Origin: a bacterium
GTDB lineage: Bacteria > Cyanobacteriota > Vampirovibrionia > Gastranaerophilales > Gastranaerophilaceae
Reading direction: 5' to 3'
Assembly (NCBI GenBank): GCA_017477685.1
Contig: JAFUUT010000233.1
Span: forward strand, 1 to 10,349
DNA length: 10,349 nt
Part shown: one piece after another, positions 6,574 through 10,349 of the stretch
Numbering within the stretch: position 1 is the stretch's first letter
Layout of the letters: each line of letters begins with the position of its first letter
The notes under the pieces: generated by a model
What the model saw: the letters and a program-made list of their open reading frames with translations, nothing else
Databases searched by the model: none
What the model was told of the DNA's origin: nothing
Position numbers and translations under genes: made by a program

Positions 6574-7401
6574 ATGAAAAAGTTGGTGATTTTTTTAGGG
6601 ATTATAGCGTTGTTAGCGCCTTCTTCCATGTCATGTATTTTGGCAGAGGAAATACATTTGGACGGGGTGGAACAAAAGAAAATTGAAATACCGAAGAATG
6701 ATTATAAAGAAGTAGATTCACTTGTGATAAGCGAAGAAGAAATTATGGACCAAATCATAAAACTGCAAAGAGAAAAAGATTTGGAAGATATAGATAATCT
6801 GTGGAAAGGTACTGTTGCAAATAATCAGGTAATCGGTTTTGCATTGAAAAAGCTTTCAACTCCTGAAAGCCAACGAAGAATACATTCTTCCCTAATGGCA
6901 AAAACTTTGTCCGCAATTATTTCAGGAGCTTCTATGGCTCCAATGCTGGTTGGCGCGGATTATATGGTTCAATCCGGAACTTATGCGGCGGGCAGAATTG
7001 CACAAAATTTACTCAACAGAAAAAATATTCCGCAGGAAATACCTTTGACAGATACTGAACTTATTGAACTTGCAGGGCTTATTGAAAATTTGCAAGATAA
7101 AATTATCAATGCATATTACAATTATAAAGGTACATTGTCTCAATTGAAAGATGTAAGAGCTCGAGAACTTCTTTATAATAAAAATTATGCAAAAGCCATG
7201 GATGAAGAAGACTTTTTGGAAATAGCGGTATCGTCATCATTGTATCAAGATACGCAGATTGAGGAAGAAAAGTATATGCAGCTTGCTAAAAAATATCATC
7301 TTGAACTTCAGCGTCTTGCGGGTAAAAAAGTTGTTGATTCGCTAAATTTGTACCAATATGATTATGATTCTGCTCTCTTAGGAGGTCCAAATGTTAAATA
7401 A
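6574..7401 (+). CDS. Exported helical protein, paralog A (unknown function)
   Basis: The 275-residue protein begins at the ATG at 6574, giving a normal signal peptide: MKK, a hydrophobic core to about residue 17, and likely cleavage after ILA (24). The cysteine at 21 is not in a proper lipobox. The mature protein has a short motif LDGVE...IEIP (29-40), charged helices, a Gly/Ala/Met-rich hydrophobic stretch (about 109-147, LSAIISGASMAPMLVGADYM) and a long amphipathic helical part from 160 ending in LELQRLAGKKVV. Residues 72-258 align with residues 102-287 of the next protein: DNLWKG/SLLWQG, IGFALKKL/INFALYKL, INAYYNYKGTLSQL/VNLYYDYMTAKNQL. So this is one of a tandem duplicated pair. The helices recall the coiled-coil hairpins of TolC-type outer-membrane proteins, without the barrel; that is only a resemblance. 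Periplasm or membrane surface is likely. Confidence 0.75.
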   Translation: MKKLVIFLGIIALLAPSSMSCILAEEIHLDGVEQKKIEIPKNDYKEVDSLVISEEEIMDQIIKLQREKDLEDIDNLWKGTVANNQVIGFALKKLSTPESQRRIHSSLMAKTLSAIISGASMAPMLVGADYMVQSGTYAAGRIAQNLLNRKNIPQEIPLTDTELIELAGLIENLQDKIINAYYNYKGTLSQLKDVRARELLYNKNYAKAMDEEDFLEIAVSSSLYQDTQIEEEKYMQLAKKYHLELQRLAGKKVVDSLNLYQYDYDSALLGGPNVK

Positions 7402-8809
7402 CAAATTAATTCCGTTAGTTTTGGCATTATTTGCTTTTAGTATGCCTGTTTGTGCTTCAGATTTGACTTTGGATGATTTAGTTGTGCCTCGTGATGCCGC
7501 ATACAGAGTAGGGATTTCCGAAATTCCGGAGAATCAGTATATTGAGGCGGAACAGGAGCGTGTTTCAACTGCAAAAAATATCGTAAAAGAAGTTTCAAGT
7601 GAAAATACCGATACCACATATGCGGATTTGAGTATAAAAAGGTTATCAAGAGAGGTTTCTCAGGATTTAGAATATGAAGAACAGGATATGGTTGCGGACT
7701 TGTCTTTGTTGTGGCAAGGAGCCGCTATGCAAAGTGATACAATAAACTTTGCACTTTATAAACTGGCAAATCCGGATGCTGATAAACCGGAAAAAGGCAC
7801 TGTAAAAAAAATGTTGCAAACCATCGCCAGCATGTCAACTATAGTAGGTGCAAGTATGGCTAATCCTTTGCTCGCCGGTACATCTCTCATCGGCGGCAAT
7901 GTCTTGGGAATTATGTCTCAAGATACAAAAGCTTTGAACTACAAATATACAAAAGTAACCGATGCTGATATGATTATTCTTATTCGCAAGGTTGAAGATC
8001 TCCAGCAAAATGCAGTTAACTTGTACTATGATTATATGACTGCTAAAAATCAGTTGGACATGATTACAAAGCTTGTGCAAGAACGCCGCGACCGTTTTGA
8101 AACGGCACAGCGTAACAATGCGCCAAAAGAGCTTATTGTTATAACTGATGCATATTACAGAACTGCTCTTGACAAGCAAAGGAGTGCGAAATCAGAGTTC
8201 TTTTCAAAAAGAGCAGCATTAGAACAGTTTGTCGGTAATGAAGTATTTACCCAGTTTGAGAGCGAATTGGCCTTGAGAGAAAGTACAAGGAATGGCGAAG
8301 TTACTGCCAATAATGTAAAAGAGGAGTATTCAAAAACTGTTCAGGATGTTGAAAATTATACAGATAATCTTTCAAACGGTGCAAATCAAAGTCAAAACAA
8401 CGATTACAATACTTTTATTTACGACGATACAAATTTAGATAAAGTTCCCGATTTGGAACCTATAAATGTTTCTCAAGATATTTCGGATAATACAGTGGAT
8501 GAAAAGGTTAATAATTCAGATAAAAAAGCTTTAAACAAATTGAGAAAAGAAGATAAAGCAAGGGAAAGAACAGAAAAAGAAAACAGTAAATATTCGACGA
8601 AAGGCCTTATATTCAGTCACACAAAAGCTGATAAATCTGCGGAAGAACAGAAAGAAGTTTCAAATAGTATTCAAACAAAAGAAGTAAATACAACATCTTC
8701 AAAGAAAACAGAAAAGATTGACGGGGTAGAACTTTTGCCTCTTGATGATATTCGTGTTCCTGAACTTAAAAAAGACGGCTATTCAATTTATTCATATTAT
8801 GAAAACTGA
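7391..8809 (+). CDS. Exported helical protein, paralog B with long polar tail (unknown function)
   Basis: The 472-residue protein overlaps the end of paralog A by 11 nt. Its Shine-Dalgarno AGGAGG (7380-7385, 5 nt before the ATG) lies inside A's coding sequence, pointing to coupled translation. A signal peptide covers residues 1-22 with cleavage after VCA. Residues 102-287 are the domain shared with A: LLWQG, INFALYKL, a Gly/Ala/Met-rich hydrophobic stretch (about 146-175) and long helices ending LEQFVGNEVF. From about 295 to the end there is a low-complexity tail rich in Asn, Lys, Glu and Ser that A lacks. The mature N-terminus has LTLDDLVVP (25-33) and the C-terminus has LPLDDIRVP (449-457), a repeated motif that may dock a partner. 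No enzyme motif is seen. Envelope location with A, perhaps as a complex, is inferred from order and homology. Confidence 0.77.
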   Translation: MLNNKLIPLVLALFAFSMPVCASDLTLDDLVVPRDAAYRVGISEIPENQYIEAEQERVSTAKNIVKEVSSENTDTTYADLSIKRLSREVSQDLEYEEQDMVADLSLLWQGAAMQSDTINFALYKLANPDADKPEKGTVKKMLQTIASMSTIVGASMANPLLAGTSLIGGNVLGIMSQDTKALNYKYTKVTDADMIILIRKVEDLQQNAVNLYYDYMTAKNQLDMITKLVQERRDRFETAQRNNAPKELIVITDAYYRTALDKQRSAKSEFFSKRAALEQFVGNEVFTQFESELALRESTRNGEVTANNVKEEYSKTVQDVENYTDNLSNGANQSQNNDYNTFIYDDTNLDKVPDLEPINVSQDISDNTVDEKVNNSDKKALNKLRKEDKARERTEKENSKYSTKGLIFSHTKADKSAEEQKEVSNSIQTKEVNTTSSKKTEKIDGVELLPLDDIRVPELKKDGYSIYSYYEN

Positions 8810-8820
8810 TTGGAATATGT

Positions 8821-9471
8821 ATGATGAAAATCATTCCTTACGAAGTTTATTGTGGTGAAAAGAATATGCAAATCGATTCTGATTTGCTCGATATGGCTGT
8901 TGAACAGGGTTTAGATTATCCGATTTTCAGGCTATATGGCTGGAAGCCGGCATGTGTATCTTTGGGTAGGAATCAAAATGAAGATTTTTTGGACAAATTT
9001 TTATTAAAAACTCTGGGGGTTGATGTTGTAAGACGTCAAACCGGCGGGAGAGCTTTACTGCATGATAACGAGATAACTTATAGTTATATATGTCCTGCGG
9101 GGTATCTTGAGCATGGCGAGTCTGTGGTTTCTTCATACAAGGAAATTTGTGAATTTTTGATTGATAAATTTAAAAAATTGGGAATAGATTTGAATTTTGG
9201 TTCAAAACACGTCAGCACAAAGTTTGACTATTGTATGATGGTTTCAACAGGTGCGGATTTGTGTTATCAAGGTAAAAAGTTAATTGGTTCGGCACAATGC
9301 CGGAAGCAAGGTTATATTCTTCAGCACGGTTCTATTTTGTATGATTATGATAAAGATTTATTAAAAAGGATTTTTGCGCAAGACTTTAATGAGGATGAAA
9401 TTATTTCTATAAAAGAGATTAATCCTGATATTTCAAAAGAAGATATAATAAATATTTTGAGTTGTACTTGA
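8821..9471 (+). CDS. Lipoate/octanoate transferase-ligase family protein (LipM-like)
   Basis: The 216-residue protein belongs to the BPL/LPL fold family that handles lipoyl or octanoyl groups on lipoyl-domain proteins. Visible motifs are FRLYGWKPACVSLGRNQ (36-52), VVRRQTGGRALLHDNEITYSY (69-89), GKKLIGSAQCRKQG (151-164, a Lys here is the conserved active-site residue) and ILQHGSI (166-172). Cys138 in DYCMM lies where LipM octanoyltransferases carry their nucleophilic cysteine, upstream of the GKKLIGSAQ motif. This favours a LipM-type transferase over an ATP-dependent LplA ligase, but short ligase-family paralogs cannot be excluded. It is shorter than typical LipM (about 280) and lacks an LplA-type C-terminal domain. 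It starts 11 nt after paralog B with a weak GGA upstream, so it is probably co-transcribed with it, though no functional link is evident. Confidence 0.82.
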   Translation: MMKIIPYEVYCGEKNMQIDSDLLDMAVEQGLDYPIFRLYGWKPACVSLGRNQNEDFLDKFLLKTLGVDVVRRQTGGRALLHDNEITYSYICPAGYLEHGESVVSSYKEICEFLIDKFKKLGIDLNFGSKHVSTKFDYCMMVSTGADLCYQGKKLIGSAQCRKQGYILQHGSILYDYDKDLLKRIFAQDFNEDEIISIKEINPDISKEDIINILSCT

Positions 9472-9541
9472 TTTTTTGGTATATTGATGATAAGTTGAGA
9501 GTATCAAATGGGTTATGTTTGGTAGCTTGTTTGATAGATTA

Positions 9542-9563
9542 AAAGTCGTCACGGGCCTGTGGC
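9542..9563 (+). repeat. 22-nt direct repeat of the tRNA 5' flank, copy 1
   Basis: These 22 bases (from AAAGTCGTCACGGG to TGTGGC) recur exactly at 9664-9685, where they cover the immediate upstream flank and first 11 bases of the intact tRNA. The match includes flanking DNA, so this is a duplication of the locus, not just tRNA similarity. ATT precedes both copies. Confidence 0.85.
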
Positions 9564-9644
9564 ACTCTGCCGACGAGGAAGATTAAGTATCTTCCCAAGG
9601 AGAGGTAGGTAGCGGGGGTAAATCCTCAAGCTAACGCAAGCCCG
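9553..9644 (+). pseudogene. Interrupted tRNA copy upstream of the intact tRNA
   Basis: GGGCCTGTGGC (9553-9563) is identical to the first 11 bases of the intact tRNA at 9675. The sequence then leaves the tRNA for about 44 nt (a palindromic element) and seems to resume, degenerate, with GGTAGCG (9608-9614) and AATCCT (9621-9626), ending near AAGCCCG (9638-9644). No T-arm or proper acceptor partner is recognisable, so it cannot fold as a tRNA. The 5' part is certain; the resumed part is a weaker alignment by eye. Confidence 0.55.
9564..9607 (-). repeat. Palindromic mini-element in tRNA copy 1
   Basis: A GC-rich insert of about 44 nt carries GAAGATTAAGTATCTTC (9578-9594; a 6-bp stem with loop TAAGT). 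The exact reverse complement of these 17 bases is at 9840-9856, and similarity extends outward (ACTC.GCC..CGAG). It is therefore the inverted partner of the insert at 9833-9871. The stretch AAGGAGAGGTAGG...GGGG on its right edge and beyond (9597-9618) resembles, in reverse complement, the GC-rich insert in anmK. Confidence 0.6.
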
Positions 9645-9663
9645 ATGAAAATTGAATAAAATT

Positions 9664-9685
9664 AAAGTCGTCACGGGCCTGTGGC
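9664..9685 (+). repeat. 22-nt direct repeat of the tRNA 5' flank, copy 2
   Basis: Exact second copy of 9542-9563, 122 bp downstream. It covers 11 bases of upstream flank plus the acceptor strand and start of the D-stem of the intact tRNA. Confidence 0.85.
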
Positions 9686-9746
9686 GCAGCGGTAGCGCAG
9701 AGGACTCATAATCCTTTGGTCGTGGGTTCGAATCCCTCCGGGCCCA
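9675..9746 (+). tRNA. tRNA with CAT anticodon (probably elongator Met; Ile2 possible)
   Basis: The cloverleaf is complete. Acceptor GGGCCTG (9675-9681) pairs with CGGGCCC (9739-9745) with one T-G wobble; the discriminator is A9746. The D-arm is GCGC-AGCGGTA-GCGC. The anticodon arm GAGGA-CTCATAA-TCCTT places CAT at positions 34-36. The T-arm GTGGG-TTCGAAT-CCCTC contains one T-T mismatch. The variable loop is 5 nt and CCA is not encoded. The CTCATAA loop is shared by elongator tRNA-Met and lysidine-modified tRNA-Ile2, so identity is not settled. An initiator is unlikely because position 1 pairs and the anticodon stem lacks the three G-C pairs. It sits between two broken copies and is followed directly by a terminator. 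Confidence 0.92.
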
Positions 9747-9754
9747 AATTTAAT

Positions 9755-9782
9755 AAAAGAGAGCATTTCAGCTCTCTTTTTT
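9755..9782 (+). terminator. Rho-independent terminator of the tRNA
   Basis: AAAAGAGAGC (9755-9764) pairs perfectly with GCTCTCTTTT (9771-9780) around a 6-nt loop, with two more Ts. It begins 8 nt after the tRNA. Confidence 0.9.
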
Positions 9783-9795
9783 AGTGCTAAAATTT

Positions 9796-9812
9796 GGTGA
9801 GGGCTTCTCACC
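9796..9812 (+). repeat. Small GC-rich hairpin before the downstream tRNA remnant
   Basis: GGTGAG and CTCACC form a perfect 6-bp stem with loop GGCTT. Its first 8 bases, GGTGAGGG, are the exact reverse complement of CCCTCACC in the anmK insert (603-610), so it may be an end of the same repeat family. No T tail follows, so it is not a terminator. Confidence 0.45.
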
Positions 9813-9814
9813 CA

Positions 9815-9882
9815 GTGGGTTCGACTTCCTCCATCCCTCGAAGATACTTAATCTTCTCGGGCGGAGTCCTTCTCCGGGCCCA
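9815..9882 (+). pseudogene. Interrupted 3' half of a tRNA copy
   Basis: GTGGGTTCGACTTCCTCC (9815-9832) matches the T-arm of the intact tRNA at 16 of 18 positions. After an insert, CTCCGGGCCCAAATTTA (9872-9888) matches the tRNA 3' end and its downstream flank exactly. CTCC on both sides of the insert could be a 4-nt target duplication. The anticodon and D-arms are absent, so this is a remnant. It is followed by its own terminator, as the intact copy is. Confidence 0.65.
9833..9871 (+). repeat. Palindromic mini-element in the downstream tRNA remnant
   Basis: The insert of about 39-43 nt has GAAGATACTTAATCTTC (9840-9856) at its core, followed by TCGGGCGGAGTCC. It is the inverted counterpart of the element at 9564-9607: identical over 17 nt and recognisably similar over about 32. 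The two inverted copies bracket the intact tRNA and its terminator. Confidence 0.6.
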
Positions 9883-9889
9883 AATTTAT

Positions 9890-9914
9890 AAAAGCCAGTC
9901 TATGACTGGTTTTT
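9890..9914 (+). terminator. Rho-independent terminator after the downstream tRNA remnant
   Basis: AAAAGCCAGTC (9890-9900) pairs with GACTGGTTTTT (9904-9914), 11 bp with one G-T, around loop TAT; the 3' arm supplies the T run. Its distance from the remnant mirrors that at the intact tRNA, supporting an origin as a duplicated tRNA-terminator unit. Confidence 0.75.
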
Positions 9915-10165
9915 ATTATGCTTGAAAATATTCTTTCTATATAAATTTTTGCTCCTAATTTTGAATTTGTCGTAAATTTGTCGGAATGAAAAATAAAATT
10001 TAAAGAGAATTAAAAGCTTAATTTAACAATGACTTCGGAAAATTTTGTGATAAAACAGCAATTTATAAATGAGTATGAACAAGTAGGGGTATAATCGTCG
10101 AATACCTCCTGAAATATTTTCGGTGGTTTAATGGTGTTTATAGGTGGGTATTTTCTGCTTTAGAT
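9915..10165. other. AT-rich spacer with no convincing gene
   Basis: I see no firm gene here. The only features are a direct repeat of AATTTGTCG (9964-9972 and 9975-9983, 11 bp apart) and a 21-codon frame from ATG 10029 to TAA 10094 (MTSENFVIKQQFINEYEQVGV) without a ribosome binding site close enough to support it. That frame could be the decayed start of a gene: the next frame continues briefly as YNRRIPPEIFSVV. Confidence 0.4.
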
Positions 10166-10348
10166 TTAAAAATGTTGTGCTGTAACATTCAACATAAATA
10201 TTGTTTTTAAAATTTCATCGTCTAATTCAGAATATATTGTATCTGGTATAAAAATTATTTTTTCCTTTACATTTGTTGTATTATTTTGTTTTTCTCTTTC
10301 TGCTACTATTTTCATACACAACGCGTCATACAGCTCATAGGCTTTATA
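10166..10348 (-). CDS. C-terminal end of an unknown protein (partial, 5' end outside window)
   Basis: On the minus strand a frame is open from the right edge for 60 codons and stops with TAA at 10166-10168. The visible end reads YKAYELYDALCMKIVAERE, then a charged linker, then KEKIIFIPDTIYSELDDEI and finally TIFMLNVTAQHF. Amino-acid composition and helical pattern look like a real protein end. The start is not in the window and no family is recognised. Confidence 0.5.
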   Translation of the reverse strand, partial: YKAYELYDALCMKIVAEREKQNNTTNVKEKIIFIPDTIYSELDDEILKTIFMLNVTAQHF

Positions 10349-10349
10349 A

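Noticed and set aside
6634..6636. Possible lipoprotein cysteine in paralog A (residue 21)
   Set aside because: The preceding residues SMS do not fit a lipobox, which needs a Leu/Val/Ile at -3; ordinary signal peptidase cleavage after ILA is more likely.
7835..8179. Minus-strand open frame of 114 codons inside paralog B
   Set aside because: It is antisense to the conserved domain shared by A and B, so it is best explained as a shadow.
9553..9644. Signal-recognition-particle RNA or other structured RNA in the 5' interrupted tRNA region
   Set aside because: The conserved GGAAGCAGC-type apical loop of SRP RNA is missing, and tRNA plus insert explains the sequence better.
1..10349. CRISPR array, phage or toxin-antitoxin module
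   Set aside because: No regular spacer-repeat pattern, integrase, phage structural gene or recognisable toxin family was seen. The small gene pair has no toxin motif.

Overview
The window is a piece of an AT-rich bacterial chromosome. My best guess for the source is a gut-type Melainabacteria/Gastranaerophilales (Vampirovibrionia) genome, but this is inference. It rests on the AT-rich coding style, on two proteins whose N-termini carry a Phe-x-Gly type motif after a short polar leader (ISFSGGN, LYFGNEL), which I associate with that group, and on a diderm-like content: a peptidoglycan-recycling kinase and exported coiled-coil proteins. TAA, TAG and TGA all serve as stops.

Layout on the + strand unless noted. 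anmK (64-1278) carries an apparent in-frame insertion of about 30 codons built from GC-rich palindromic repeat DNA. A large protein (1449-3686) combines a membrane anchor, a coiled coil, a GHKL (Hsp90-type) ATPase and a C-terminal HExxH metallopeptidase motif; a strong terminator closes it. Two small genes follow in the same reading frame (3848-4060 and 4085-4324), behind a leader that could hide the ribosome binding site. After another terminator come a TIGR02757/DUF2400 gene (4413-5150) and a small unknown gene (5250-5639). A TPR protein lies on the minus strand (5703-6455). Divergent from it is a tight three-gene block: two tandem paralogous exported proteins (6574-7401 and 7391-8809, overlapping and probably translationally coupled) and a LipM/lipoate-ligase family enzyme (8821-9471).

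The last kilobase is accessory-looking. One intact tRNA with a CAT anticodon (9675-9746) and its terminator lie between two broken copies of the same tRNA. Each broken copy is interrupted by a GC-rich element of about 43 nt, and the two elements are in opposite orientations. The rest is AT-rich and nearly empty, apart from the C-terminal end of an unknown minus-strand gene running off the right edge.

The genes form several short transcription units, not one pathway. Three unit-leading genes (anmK, the DUF2400 gene, the first exported paralog) lack a Shine-Dalgarno and have a -10-like hexamer ending exactly 7 nt before the ATG, as expected for leaderless mRNAs. Others have strong AGGAGG-type sites. 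The most interesting items are the membrane-anchored ATPase/metallopeptidase, the small palindromic elements seen in both tRNA and protein-coding sequence, and the tandem exported paralogs.
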